A stretch of DNA of 64,000 bases, from the NCBI GenBank assembly GCA_011799875.1, contig CM022301.1, forward strand, positions 320,682,929-320,746,928. The letters are read 5' to 3'. The notes under the pieces are model-generated. The model saw only the letters and a list, made by a program, of their open reading frames with translations, had not been told where the DNA came from and did not search any database. Below, piece after piece: positions 31,986-45,000 of the stretch. The position numbers were made by a program, and so were the translations under genes. The DNA is from Thinopyrum elongatum (taxonomy: Eukaryota; Streptophyta; Magnoliopsida; Poales; Poaceae). How positions within the stretch are numbered: the first letter of the stretch is position 1; each line of letters opens with the position of its first letter.

Positions 31986-34900
31986 AGTAACACCCCTGTG
32001 TATTAGTCACTGTGATCAACTGCTAATAATGCCAAGTCATATCATTTGCAGTGCTTAGTCATAGTGATTAACCAAAACAATTCAAACTCCATTCTGAAAA
32101 TCAACTCAAATTCAAAAGTGCAAAATAAATTTGCTCAAACACCTTTGGAGAAATGTTCACTAAATAGCAAATATTCCAGAAACACTCATAAAAATATAAA
32201 CAATGCAATTGGAACTAGTTAAATGACTCCAACAATATGAAACAACACTAAAATAGAATTATTTAATCCATTTATATTAAAATCAAATTCAAATGAAACC
32301 CAACTTTGCCCAAACCAATTTTTGGCGAAAGCTAACATTGCACAGTAATATTTGGGTCAACTTTCATATTTTGTCAAAGTGCAAAGTGGCCTAAACAATT
32401 ACCAAACAGAAAATAAATAAAGAAAATAGAAAACAGAAATAAGAAAAACAGGGGCCTAAGTGCACAGTGCCCCTGGACCAGCCCACTGGGCCCATTCCCT
32501 TCTCCCTCCTCCCCGTGTCACTGTGCTGGTGGTCGCCACACGCGCGCATCGGCCGGACGTCGACACGGCAACGCCCGCTGACACTACAGGGGCGCGGGAG
32601 GATAAGGGCAAGCAGTTCCTCCCCCCTGGCCTCGTCCCCGTCACTCTTCCTCTCCCTCTCTCGCTCGCGCTCGCCATTCCCCACTCTGGTCCGAGCACCG
32701 TCGCCGCCGTCCTCGTTCATCACCACGGCCACAGCTGCCACCTTGCTACGCCAACTTGTCGAGGAGCTCCGCCATCGCCTACTCCGTCGATCGGTGGCCT
32801 CAGTTGGAGCGGGGGAGCACCGAAGAGCCGGATCCCTCTCGTCCACATCTCCAGCCGCCGCGGACCGTCTTCGTCTCCGCGCCATCCTCTGCTACTACTA
32901 ATCTGTCGCGGGTTTTCCTTAACCGCACGGTGAGCCTCCTCTCCCCTCCTCTTCTCTCCCGAGCCGCCGAGCTCCTCGATAGCGAGCTCGATGCCTAGCC
33001 GCGCTCCGTCCGCCGCGGTACCTCGCCGTCCGGCCACTTCCGGCCATCTCCGGGGCCGCGATTTAGCTCGGTTCGACGCCACACCTCGCGCTGGTTCGTA
33101 AGCGACCGAAAGCACGCGCTAGAACTCACCGTAGCCACGCGCTCGATGTCGCCCGAGACTCCTCGCCGCAGCGGCTCAACGCCGGCAAGATTCCGGCCAC
33201 TACAGCTGTCGTAGCCACCACCAACGGACGCGGCTCCGAGTGGCCGTTCGAATGAGCCCGGGCGCGCGCGAAACGGCCCTCTGTAACCGCTTTCCGGCGA
33301 TCTCCGGCGAGTTCGCCGCCGCGGGAGGCTCGCCGGAGCTCTCTCCGGCGTCGCCGCCGACGTGGCGTGGGCGGGTCCCACCCCTGAGCCACTGACCGTG
33401 GGCCCTGGGGCCCCAGTTGACCCAGTCAACTGTGCTGACTGGGCAGCCCAGTCACTGACATGCGGGCCCCACCTCATTTTAATTAATTAAAAACATTTTT
33501 ATAATTAAAAGTTAATTAGTTTAGTTAATGAGTCACTGACAGGTGGGGCCAGCTGCTAATTAACCCTGTGATTAGTTTTAACTAAAATCTATTTAGTCTC
33601 AGAGAACTGACATGTGGGTCCCACTGGACCCACATGTCAGGTTTGACTCTGGTCAGCCGCAGTTGACCTGCTGACGTCACAGTGACATCATGCTGATGTC
33701 ATAAATTAATTCTGTTAATAAAATAATTCTAGAAAATCATTTAAACTTTGAATATCAATAACTTTTAAACCGTAGCTCAGATCGAAAAACTTAAAACATG
33801 AAACTTGCTCAGAACGACGAGACGAATCTGATATGGTCGTCTGTTTCTTTGTCGGAACCCCCTACGTAGAAGAACTTGTAACTCCGAACCCGATTCCGAT
33901 AGATGGATAGTGCATAATCACCGGTAAATAAATCCCACCTTAATCCTAAAATAACTAAAAATGACTTAGACATACTTCAGGCAACCCTGCACTGCATTGT
34001 AGCATAGCATGCACCGTGTTGCATTTGATTGCATTATGTTTACCTGTTTCCTCCCCCTTTTCTCTCTCGATTAGACACCGACATTGACGTAGATCCTGAG
34101 GCAGACGCCGCTCCGGAGAACGACTATGTCCCCGACGACCAGCCACTTGCCCCAGAGCTTGCAGGCAAGCACCCCCATTTTGAGCATTCCGATATCGCCC
34201 ACTCTCTTCTCTCTTATGCTTGCATTAGAATCTGCTGCTGTTATTGTATCCTATATCTGCTGCATAGCCTGTTTACTTGTAACCTGCAGTTGATACTTAC
34301 CTGTTATCCTAAACTGCTTAGAATAGGTTGGGTAGAGACCATTAGAGACCCCACTTATCCCGACTGCCCCGCTGGATGATCAGAAGACCCGAGCAACGGG
34401 ATTGAAGACCAGGCCCCGACACAGCATGTCACATCCCCCTTAGTTGCCGACACTGCTGGGTTACTATCGAGTGCCGAGGGTGATACCTCGTCAGCACTTC
34501 TGATGATAACCTTGTAGGTTAGATATTCGGTCGTGGTAAGCGAGGGTGATTCCTCCTACACCACCCCCGATAACGACGTCGTTGCGCAACTCCTCAAGTG
34601 TGGACCTCGAGGGTGATTCCTCCTCCGTTCACCTTGACGGTAACATCAGAGGGAATTCCATCGAGGGTGATTCCTCAGGGTTCCCCTTGGTGTCAGACAC
34701 ACAGATACTTTGGTTACTATGACTGATCACTGAACCATGATACTAAAGATGGGTCGGCCCTAAGGGGTACCCGCGCGAGCTTAATAGCGAGTATGGTGGA
34801 GTCGGGTGGACGTGGATGGTGCCAGAGGGTTGAACACGAGGCGTGGCCGGGCATTCCTCGCCCTTGCCGCAAGTCCTCGAGACGGGGCGACGGGGTCACA

Positions 34901-36155
34901 TCTTTCGTGAGTCTCTGCTCGTTTCCACACTATCAACACACTAACGGTTTGGATATTTGATCCGAGGGGCCTCTGGCCCGATAGCACTAACCATCACGTG
35001 GGCATAGTATCGGCGTTCTGCGTCGTATACATCAGCCGAAGCTCTATTGACGTCAGCGAGGAGCGGCCCGCTTTGGATTGGACTGGGAACGTAACCACGC
35101 TTGTATAAGGGGTTGCTAGGTCTGCTTCCGGAGCGTCCTCGCCAAGTGTAGGGTTCCCAGGGCGAAGGCCCAAGAGCCCTGGGGGCATAGGTTAGTCTGG
35201 CGTGCTGACCTCTCTTTAGGGCCTAGGTCGGGTTGCGGCGTGTTGCTTAGCCGAGGTCAGGCATGACCCAGAAAAGTGTGTCAGGCCGGAGTTAAGTGAG
35301 CGTGATGGGTAACTTGGTGCACCCCTGCAGGGAAGAAACAATCTATCGATAGCCTGTCCTACGGTAACGGACACTCGGAGTTGTATCCTGATCAGTACAA
35401 CTAGAACTTGAGATGATAACTAGATAGTATGGCTCTGGGATTGCTTTCTCGCAGGGAGTCGAGGAAGAATCTCTGGCCGAGGTTGATGATACTACTACTA
35501 CTTTACATTATGTTAATCTGCATTCTTCTAATGCTGCAAGACCGATGAAGATGATTGAAGATGCTAGTCTTCGATAGGACTAGGCTTTCCCCCTCTATTC
35601 TGGCATTTCTGCAGCCCAGTCCACATATACATCCCCCTTTGAAAATGTTGCATATGTAGTGTAGATCCTTGCTTGCTGAGTACTTCGGATGAGTACTCAC
35701 ATTTGCTTTATTTTCTTTTTCTCCCCATATCCAATTGACGCCGCCAGATGACGGAGCCCCTGAGATAGCAGCCCCCGTCGACGACTACGGCTACTACTAC
35801 TACCCTCCCGGCGAGTACTACTACGAGGAGCCGACAGACGACCAGGAGTAGGATTCGGAGGATCCTAGGCAGGAGGCCTACGCCTTTCGATCATAGTCTT
35901 TTATTTTGCCCTGCCTTCATAAAGGCTTAACCCTGTTTCTGTAATATATCTATACCCAGATATATGATGCTTCCGCTGACACTTGTATGCCATCGAGCTA
36001 TGTATTCGAGCCCTCGAGGCCCTGGCTTGTAATATAAAGCTTGTATGAATTTATTTGTGTTTTAGAGTTGTGTTGTGATATCCTCAAGTGAGTCCTTAGG
36101 CTTGATCGTGTGCATTTGCGTGTATGGTTAGTGCACGATTAAGCCGGGGTTGTCA
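31986..36155 (+). repeat. 5' LTR of the chromovirus
   Basis: This 4170-base LTR starts agTAACACCCC (the right copy starts tgGAACACCCC; the ancestral start was probably TGTAACACCCC) and ends GTTGTCA. Open frames inside it are repeated in both LTRs and show no domains, so I treat them as non-coding. Confidence 0.85.
34475..34676 (+). repeat. Four copies of CGAGGGTGATTCCTC in the 5' LTR
   Basis: Copies are at 34475-34489 (one mismatch), 34541-34555, 34608-34622 and 34662-34676, with gaps of about 40-50 bases. Each has GAGG and CCTC in inverted order. The right LTR has the same four copies starting near 44,520. They may be protein-binding or RNA-structure elements of the LTR. Confidence 0.6.
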
Positions 36156-36161
36156 AAAGGT

Positions 36162-36173
36162 TGGTATCAGAGC
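36162..36173 (+). promoter_or_regulatory. Primer-binding site for initiator tRNA-Met
   Basis: TGGTATCAGAGC lies six bases after the LTR end. It is the complement of the 3' end of plant initiator tRNA-Met, the common primer of chromoviruses and many plant LTR elements. Confidence 0.85.
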
Positions 36174-36549
36174 CGACTGCCTCTAGGAATCCCCCTTTCC
36201 AATTCCTTGGCCGAAGTTGAGTCTAGTCGTCAAAAACTATTTTACTAACTTGGCTGTGTGGCTTACGGTCCCACGTCGCAAACTGGGTGGTATTAGGATC
36301 TTTTATTCCTCATCTATACTCTGGGACTCTGATCACTCTTCTATTCGGATTTATTAAATTTACTAACGCCGACACTTAGGCTCTCGTAAATTCCGTCCAC
36401 CCGGAGAGCTGGATATTTGTGCGATTTCCCTGTCATTGATCTGATTAGTCAGATAATCATTTCCTTTCCATTGTTTTGTTTAACCTTTCCTTCCGAGATT
36501 CGTTATAATTCTCATCGTCATGTGACAACCCTGAACTCCTTTGTTTCAG

Positions 36550-37320
36550 ATGGATCGTCTGTTTCCGCCAGGTCCCACGACGCAGCTTGTGCTTCGCACT
36601 TGGGCTCGCGATGCCCCTGGGTTTCCAACTGTTCTGATCGCTCTCTTGACCAGACTGGGTTACCGCTGGTACCCTGAGTACATGGTCTACGAGATTTACC
36701 GCGAGTTCAACCAGGAGCAGTACTATGCTGATGTTCGCATCTATGATCAGCAGGATGACTCAGACACTGAGCTGTACCTTTTCCAAGGTATCGGCGTGAC
36801 GATTGAGATGGCAGTCCATGATGCCGCCTACTCTGCCATCGCACATCTCAGAGGAGAGCACAGCGCTAGCTTGGATGCTTCTGAGTATCGATACATTCCG
36901 TATGCCCCTGCTGGAGATGCTACTGGATACTACACAGCTACCTGTGCCCCATACGAGCCTCGTCGCTATGATCAGCGAGTTTTGATTCAGTGTACTCAGG
37001 CTCTGGATCGCACTGTTCGCGCTCTAGCCGTCGAGTTGTTTGCCACTCGAGTACGACTCTACGAGGCTATGACGCAGTTGCTACCAGCTGTTCATGTAGG
37101 GATACATCTGGAGCACATTCTTTACCCGCGCAGGACCGAGATGCCACCAGGGATCGATTGGCCTGCTGTGGGAGGTCACACACCTGCACGTGGACCTCTT
37201 CTTTCAGCTCGAGACCGGGTTCTGCATCAGAGTGCACATGGAGCGCAGGATCCTTCTGCGATGAACGTCCGTCGCCGGCACTTGCAGCTACCCCGTTTCC
37301 GTGGTTTTCTCCGACGTTGA
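36550..37320 (+). CDS. Extra ORF upstream of gag in the chromovirus, 256 aa, unknown function
   Basis: The ORF is intact from ATG 36550 to TGA at 37318-37320, although gag and pol of the same element are broken. No gag, zinc knuckle or enzyme motif is seen. Residues of about 35-100 contain YYADVRIYD, then YLFQGIGVTIEMAVHDAAYSAIAHLR. This helix-strand-strand-helix order with an alanine-rich second helix resembles a double-stranded-RNA-binding fold. That is inference from pattern only. The C-terminus is basic (RRRHLQLPRFRGFLRR). The ATG directly follows ctcctttgtttcag, a good 3' splice site with a CTGAAC branch-like word about 20 bases before it. The ORF could therefore be made from a spliced transcript. 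Confidence 0.6.
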   Translation: MDRLFPPGPTTQLVLRTWARDAPGFPTVLIALLTRLGYRWYPEYMVYEIYREFNQEQYYADVRIYDQQDDSDTELYLFQGIGVTIEMAVHDAAYSAIAHLRGEHSASLDASEYRYIPYAPAGDATGYYTATCAPYEPRRYDQRVLIQCTQALDRTVRALAVELFATRVRLYEAMTQLLPAVHVGIHLEHILYPRRTEMPPGIDWPAVGGHTPARGPLLSARDRVLHQSAHGAQDPSAMNVRRRHLQLPRFRGFLRR

Positions 37321-37564
37321 TGTAGCCTTTGCTATATCCTGTTGTGTACTTCCTTACCGCGTGTCTGCGCGCTGCCTAGTATGTCTAGCTTTTAAAATTG
37401 CGCCGTTATGCTGCCCGTTTGTAACCGACTCTGTATGGATCTGTATGACTTAATGACTACTATTAAGCATCTGTTGTACTACTTAAATTCCATCGCGTTA
37501 CATCATGCATGTCGCTAAACACTCGCATTGGCTTCTGCTAAACTACCCCTGTTGAATTAGCAGG

Positions 37565-38500
37565 ATGGCAGATAACAATCCACCACCGCCGCCACCGCCT
37601 GACTATATGGCTGCGATGATGCAACAGTTTGAACTTAATCAGCAGTTTATGACTGGGATTATGCAACAGTTCCCTCGTCCCAATGCCGACCAGCCGCCAC
37701 CTTCCATCACCTTGCCAGAATTTATGCGACTCAACCCGTCATTCTTTCGCAACACAGTCAACCCGCTGGATGCCGATGATTGGCTGCGTGACATCTCCTA
37801 TGAGATGGAGTCTGCTGATGTCGCCCCGGCCAATTATGTCACCTTTGTGACATACCTACTGAAGGGTCCCGCATCTCAATGGTGGGCCACTCACCGACAG
37901 ACCCTACCACCTGGTACCGTCGTCACTTGGGCAGAATTCAAGATTGCTTTCCGTGCCCGCTACATTCCTCAAGCTGTTATAGCTCGGAAGAAGGCCGAGT
38001 TCCGCAACCTCGTTCAGGGCAACAAGTCTGTGGAAGTTTATCAGCGCGAGTTTCTTGACTTGTCTCGCTACGCTGAAGAAGACATCCCCACTGATGCCCG
38101 AAGGCAAGAGAAGTTTTGTGAAGGACTGCACCATGACACTCAGTTAGCCCTGCTCATCCAAGATTATCCTGACTTCGCCACCTTGGTGAATAAGGCTATC
38201 ATGGTCGAGACTGGTCTGAATAAGCACAAGGAAGCGACCAGACGCACTCGTGAGGCGGGCTCATCTTCGGGCTCATCTTCCCAGAAGCGCCGCATATGGA
38301 TTCCACAGAGCATGTATCGTCCAGCAGCTCCAGTGTACAGGCATGCATATGCCGCACCTCGTCTGCCTCCTCCACCATCGAGGCAGCCTCTTCGAGCTCC
38401 GCCACCTCGAGCTCCCGCACCATGTCCTGACAGCGAACTATGCTTCAAGTGTGGCCAGCCAGGTCACCGCGCCAGAGACTGTTCTCAGAATCAGAATTAG
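37565..38500 (+). pseudogene. Chromovirus gag, separated from pol by a nonsense codon
   Basis: 311 residues, with a proline-rich N-terminus, the retrotransposon gag core (WWATHRQTLPPGTVVTWAEF; FRNLVQGNKSVEVYQREF) and a CCHC zinc knuckle CFKCGQPGHRARDC at residues 293-306. TAG at 38498-38500 is in frame with the protease region that follows, so the ancestral gag-pol was one frame. The change fits CAG to TAG. The ATG is directly preceded by ccctgttgaattagcag, a splice-acceptor-like sequence with ctaaac upstream. Gag itself is complete. Confidence 0.8.
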
Positions 38501-41500
38501 TTAGCTCTTCCTTCTGCTGGCCGTGGTAATGGCCGTGGTATTCCTCTGCAACGTAACAACAATGCCAGACCTTCTTATGGTCGTGGGCAGAACTATCACG
38601 TCAACATGGCTGAAGCCCAGGATCAACCTGAAACTGTGATGGGTACACTTCTTGTTAATTCAGTACCTGCATCTATTTTATTTGATTCAGGAGCATCGCA
38701 TTCCTTCATGTCGGAAGATTTTGCATTCATGCATGGCGTTAAGTGTGACAACCTACATCATCCGTTAGGGGTTGACACTCCCGCGGGTAGATGTCGAGCC
38801 TCCCTGTTCAGCCCTGAAGTCACTGTTGAAATTGAGGGGTTGAAATTTCAGGCACTTCCAATTATCCTGAGTTCTTCCAAAATTGACCTTATTCTGGGTA
38901 TGGATTGGTTGAAGGCTCACTGTGCCTCAATCAACTGCGCTACTAAAGTTGTACACCTACTACACCCATCAAATGAGCTAGTGAATTATCCAGCTCATCT
39001 CACGCAGAACGCCGAGGCTCAGATTTATGTCTTAAATGTGTTGACCGCTTCTCCACTTGAGGGGATCGAAGACGTTCCAGTTGTCTGCGAATTCCAGGAT
39101 GTTTTTCCAGAAGAACTTCCAGGAATACCCCCTGCTAGAGCTGTCGAGTTCGTCATCGACCTGAAACCTGGCACTACTCCTATTGCGAAGCGTCCTTACA
39201 AGATGCCTCTGCACCACCTACTTGAGCTTAAGGAAGAAATCGATAAATCACTTAAGATGGGCTTCATCCGTCCTAGTTCCTCTGCCTGGGGAGCACCATC
39301 TCTCTTTGTCAAGAAGAAAGATGGTACGAATAGGTTGGTTCAAGATTACCGTCCTATCAACCAGGCAACCATTCAGAATAAATATCCGCTTCCACGGATC
39401 AATGACTTATATGATCAACTTGCTGGATCTTCGGTGTTCTCTAAACTCGACTTGAGGTTGGGTTATCACCAGATCCGTGTCCGTGAAGATGATATTCCCA
39501 AGACTGCATTTGTTACTCGATATGGCTCCTATGAATACACCGTCATGTCATTTGGCCTAATGAATGCTCCAACTATGTTCTCCCACCTGATGAATTATAT
39601 ATTCATGGATTACCTCGACAAGTTCGTCGTGGTATATCTGGATGATATTCTGGTATATTCGAAGAATAAGGAAGAACATGCCGGACATCTTCGTATTGTT
39701 CTGGAGAGGCTTCGAGAGCACCACTTGTATGCCAAATACTCCAAATGTGAATTCTAGCTTTCTGAAGTGACCTACCTTGGACATGTGATTTTCAAGGACG
39801 GTATTGCCGTTAACTCGGAGCGTGTTCAGGCTATTCTTGACTGGACTCCTCCGAAGAATGCCAAGCAAGTCAGAAGTTTTCTCGGCCTTGCAAGTTATTG
39901 CCATCGATTCGTCGAGAATTTTTCCAAGATTGCCAAGCCCCTGACTAATCTGCTCCACAAAGGCGTTAAGTTTGAGTGGACAGACAAATGTCAAGAAAGT
40001 TTCCAGGCTCCACAAGCTCACCTCTGCTCCAGTACTTGCTTTTCCTGATTCTCGTAAGGACTTTGTCATATATTGTGACGCCTCTCGTCAGGGATTGGGC
40101 TGTGTCCTAATGCAAGAACGAAGAGTAATTGCGTATGCTTCGCGTCAATTGCGTCCTCATGAAGAAAATTATCCAGTGCATGATCTCGAACTCGCTGCTG
40201 TGATCTATGCTTTGAAGTAGTGGCGACATTACCTTCTGGGTAATCGGTGTGAGATTTATACCGATCATCAGAGTCTGAAATACTTGTTCACCTAACCGGA
40301 TCTTAATCTTCGTCAACAACGATGGTTGGAAACAATTACGGACTATGACTGTGGTATTTATTATACCCCTGGCAAGGCTAATGTGATGGCTGATGCCTTG
40401 AGCCACAAGTCCTATTGCAATAACCTCGTGGTTAAGCAAGCTCAACCCCAGCTTTATGAAGAACTGCGCAAGTTGAACGTCTGTATCATTCCGCAGGGTT
40501 CTCTTAATAAACTTGTGGTACAGCCAGACCTTGAAAAGGTTGTAAAGATTGCGCAAGCCAAAGATGCTAAAATCGATCTGATGAAGAAAGAACTTCACCT
40601 CGAGAAGTACAGGGATTTCTCGATTGCTGAAGACGGAACCTTGTATTTCAGAGACCGCATTGTGGTACCTCGATTCGAGCTTATGACAGACAAGGTCATG
40701 AAGGAGGCTCATGATACACCTCTGTCTATCCATCCGGGTAGCACCAAGATGTATCGTGATCTTCGTCAAAGGTGCTGGTGGTCTAAAATGAAGCAGGACA
40801 TTGCTCGCTATGTTGCTGAATGTGATGTTTGTCGTCGCGTGAAAGCAGAACATCAGAAGCCTGCTGGAATTCTTCAACCACTCCCTATTCCTTTGTGGAA
40901 GTGGGATAAAGTGTAAATGGATTTCATTACTGGTCTTCCCAAGTCTCAGAAAGGTCACGATGCTATTCTTGTCGTCATCGACCAACTCTCCAAAGTTGCA
41001 CATTTTCTGCCTGTCAAGGAGACTATCACTGCTAGCCAGTTAGCAGAACTTTACATCTCCAGAATTGTTTCACTCCACGGTATTCCGAAGGAAATCAGTT
41101 CGGATCGTGGCGGTCTTTTCACATCCAAGTTCTGGGAAAGTTTCCAACAAGCTATGGGAACTCACATTACATGGAGTTCAGCTTATCATCCTCAATCCCA
41201 AGGCCAAGTTGAGCGAGTAAATCAAGTGCTTGAAGATATGCTTCGCGCTTGTGTTATATCATTCGGTAAGAAGTGGGAGGAATCTCTCCCGTTTGCTGAG
41301 TTCTCTTATAACAACAGCTATCAAGCCAGCTTGAAAATGGCCCCCTTCGAAGTGCTTTACGGACGTAAGTGTCGAAACCCTCTGAATTGGTCAGAAACTG
41401 GGGAACGACCACTTGTGGGTCCATATATCATTCAACATGCCGAAGAACAAGTCCGAATTGTCCGGGAAAATCTCAAAGCAGCTCAGGACCACCAGAAGAG

Positions 41501-41969
41501 CAATTAGGATCGCAAGCGATGGGGTCTGACTTATCAACCAGGTGATCATGCTTATCTTCGTGTCACTCCTATGAAGGGCACTCGTCGTTTCGGAATCAAG
41601 GGCAAGCTAGCTCCTCGCTATATTGGTCCTTTCCGCATCGTGGCTAGGCGTGGACAGGTGGCATATTAATTGGAGTTGCCACCACAATTCTCTCATATCC
41701 ATGATGTCTTCCACGTGTCGCAACTTCGTAAATGCTTCAAGGAATCTCCGCACCGCACAGTGGATCATGAGATGCTTGAATTGCAAGATGACTTATCTTA
41801 TAAGGAGCATCCGATCCGCATCCTTGATGAAGCTGAACGTCGAACTTGTCAGAAGACGACCAAGTTCCTGAAAATGCAGTGGTCAAATCACACTGAAGAT
41901 GAAGCCACTTGGGAACGCGAGGATCATCTTCGGGAAGAATATCCCGACCTCTTTCCTTCCACCTCCTAA
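38501..41969 (+). pseudogene. Chromovirus pol: protease, RT, RNase H, integrase, chromodomain-like end
   Basis: The protease site is FDSGASHSF. The reverse transcriptase has [20 protein letters not shown] and catalytic YLDD near 39,640. RNase H follows (40,050-40,410: [21 protein letters not shown]). The integrase has a CDVCRRVK zinc part, MDFITGLPKS, the SSDRGGLFTS aspartate and the GQVERVNQVLEDMLR glutamate. The C-terminal WSNHTEDEATWEREDHLREEYP is chromodomain-like. Stops lie at 39755, 40218, about 40,294, 40914, 41505 and 41667, plus a 1-base loss near 40,015. Several fit C-to-T or G-to-A changes. All catalytic residues that I checked remain. Confidence 0.85.
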
Positions 41970-42004
41970 ATTCTCGGGATGAGAATTTCTTTTAGAGGAG
42001 AACT

Positions 42005-45000
42005 TGGAACACCCCTGTGTATTAGTCACTGTGATCAACTGCTAATAATGCCAAGTCATATCATTTGCAGTGCTTAGTCATAGTGATTAACCAAAACAAT
42101 TCAAACTCCATTCTGAAAATCAACTCAAATTCAAAAGTGCAAAATAAATTTGCTCAAACACCTTTGGAGAAATGTTCACTAAATAGCAAATATTCCAGAA
42201 GCACTCATAAAAATATAAACAATGGAATTGGAACTAGTTAAATGACTCCAACAATATGAAACAGCACTAAAACAGAATTATTTAATCCATTTATATTAAA
42301 ATCAAATTCAAATGAAACCCAACTTTGCCCAAACCAATTTTTGGTGAAAGCTAACATTGCACAGTAATATTCGGGTCAACTTTCATATTTTGTAAAAGTG
42401 CAAAGTGGCCTAAACAATTACCAAACAGAAAATAAATAAAGAAAATAGAAAACAAAAATAAGAAAAATGAAACGAGGCACTGTGCACTGGGCCTAAGTGC
42501 ACAGTGCCCCTGGACCAACCCACTGGGCCCATTCCCTTCTCCCTCCTCCCCGTGTCACTGCGCCGGTGGTCGCCGCGCGCGCGCACCGGCCGGACGTCGA
42601 AACGGCAACGCCCCTCGACACTACAGGGGCGCGGGAGGATAACGGCAAGCAGTTCCTCCCCTCTGGCCTCCTCCCCGTCACTCTCCCTCTCCCTCTCTCG
42701 CTCGCGCTCGCCATTCCCCACTCTAGTCCGAGCGCCGTCGCCGCCGTCCTCATTCATCACCGCGGCCACAGCTGCCACCTCGCTATGCCAACTTGTCGAG
42801 GAGCTCCACCATCGCCTACTCCGTCGATCGGTGGCCTCAGTTGGAGCGGGGGAGCACCGAAGAGCCGGATCCCTCTCGTCCACATCTCCAGCCGCCGCGG
42901 ACCGTCTTCGTCTCCGCGCCGTCCTCTGCTACTACTAATCTGTCGCTGGTTTTCCTTAACCGCACGGTGAGCCTCCTCTCCCCTCCTCTTCTCTCCCGAG
43001 CCGCCGAGCTCCTCGATAGCGAGCTCGATGCCTAGCCGCGCTCCGGCCGCCGCGGTACCTCGCCGTCCGGCCACTTCCGGCCATCTCTGGGGCCGCGCTT
43101 TAGCTCGGTTCGACGCCGCACCTAGCGCTGGTTCGTAAGCGACCGAAAGCACGCGCTAGAACTCACCGTAGCCACGCGCTCGATGTCGCCCGAGGCTCCT
43201 CGCTGCAGCGGCTCAACGCCGGCGAGATTCTGGCCACTACAGCTGTCGTAGCCACCAACAACGGACGCGGCTCCGAGTGGCCGTTCGAATGAGCCCGGGT
43301 GCGCGCGAAACGACCCTCTGTAACCGCTTTTCGGCGATCTCCGGCGAGTTCGCCGCCGCGGGAGGCTCGCCGGAGCTCTCTCCGGCGTCGCCGCCGACGT
43401 GGCGTGGGCGGGTCCCACCCCTGAGCCACTGACCGTGGGCCCTGGGGCCCCAGTTGACTGGGTTGACATAGTCAACTGTGCTGACTGGGCAGCCCAGCCA
43501 CTGACATGCGGGCCCCACCTCATTTTAATTAATTAAAAACATTTTTATAATTAAAAGTTAATTAGTTTAGTTAATGAGTCACTGACCGGTGGGGTCAGCT
43601 GCTAATTAACCCTCTGATTAGTTTTAACTAAAATCTATTTACTCTCAGAGACTGACATGTGCGTCCCACTGGACCCACATGTCAGGTTTGACTCTGGTCA
43701 GCCGTAGTTGACCTGCTGACATCACAGTGACATCATGCTGACATCATAAATTAATTCTGTTAATAAAAATAATTCCAGAAAATCATTTAAACTTTGAATA
43801 TCAATAACTTTTAAACCGTAGCTCAGATCGAAAAACTTAAAACATGAAACTTGCTCAGAACGACGAGACAAATTGATCAGGTCGTTTGTTTCTTTGTCGG
43901 AACCCCCTACGTAGAAGAACTCGTAACTCCGAACCTGATTCCGATAGATGAATAGTGCATAATCACCGGTAAATAAATCCCACCTTAATCCTAAAATAAC
44001 TAAAAATGACTTAGACATACTTCAGGCAACCCTGCACTGCATTGTAGCATAGCATGCTCCGTGTTGCATTTGATTGCATTATGTTTACCTGTTTCCTCCC
44101 CCTTTTCTCTCTCGATTAGACCCCGACGTTGACGTAACTCCTGAGGCAGACGCCGCTCCGGAGAACGACTACGTCCCCGATGACCAGCCACTTGCCCCAG
44201 AGCTTGCAGGCAAGCACCCCCATTTTGAGCATTCCGATATCGCCCACTCTCTTCTCTCTTATGCTTGCATTAGAATCTACTGCTGTTACTGTATCCTATA
44301 TCTGCTGCATATCCTGTTTACTTGTAACCTGTAGTTCATACTTACCTATTATCCTAAACTGCTTAGAATAGGTTGGGTAGAGACCATTAGAGACCCCACT
44401 TATCCCGACTGCCCCGCTGGATGATCAGAAGACCCGAGCAACGGGATTGAAGACCAGTCCCCGACACAGCACGTCACATCCCCCTTAGTTGCCGACACTG
44501 CTGGGTTACTATCGAGTGCCGAGGGTGATACCTCGTCAGCACTTCTGATGATAACCTTGTAGGTTAGTGATTCGGTCGTGGTAAGCGAGGGTGATTCCTC
44601 CTACACCACCCCCGATAACGACGTCGTCGCGCAACTCCTCAAGTGTGGACCTCGAGGGTGATTCCTCCTCCGCGGTAACATCAGAGGGAATTCCATCGAG
44701 GGTGATTCCTCAGGGTTCCCCTTGGTGTCAGACACACAGATACTTTGGTTACTATGACTGATCACTGAACCATGATACTAAAGATGGGTCGGCACTGAGG
44801 GGTACCCGCGCGAGCTTAATAGCGAGTATGGTGGAGTCGGGTGGACCTGGATGGTGCCCGAGGGTTGAACACGAGGTGTGGCCGGGCATTCCTCGCCCTT
44901 ACCGCAAGTCCTCGAGATGTGGCGACGGGGTCACATCTTTCGTGAGTCTCTGCTCATTTCCGCACTATCAACACATTAACGGTTTGGATATTTGATCCGA

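Noticed and set aside
32391..33477. Frames of 130-160 residues within the chromovirus LTRs, repeated at 42,410-43,523
   Set aside because: Both LTRs give similar chance peptides on both strands from GC-rich sequence. Frames differ between LTRs by ordinary substitutions and have no domain.
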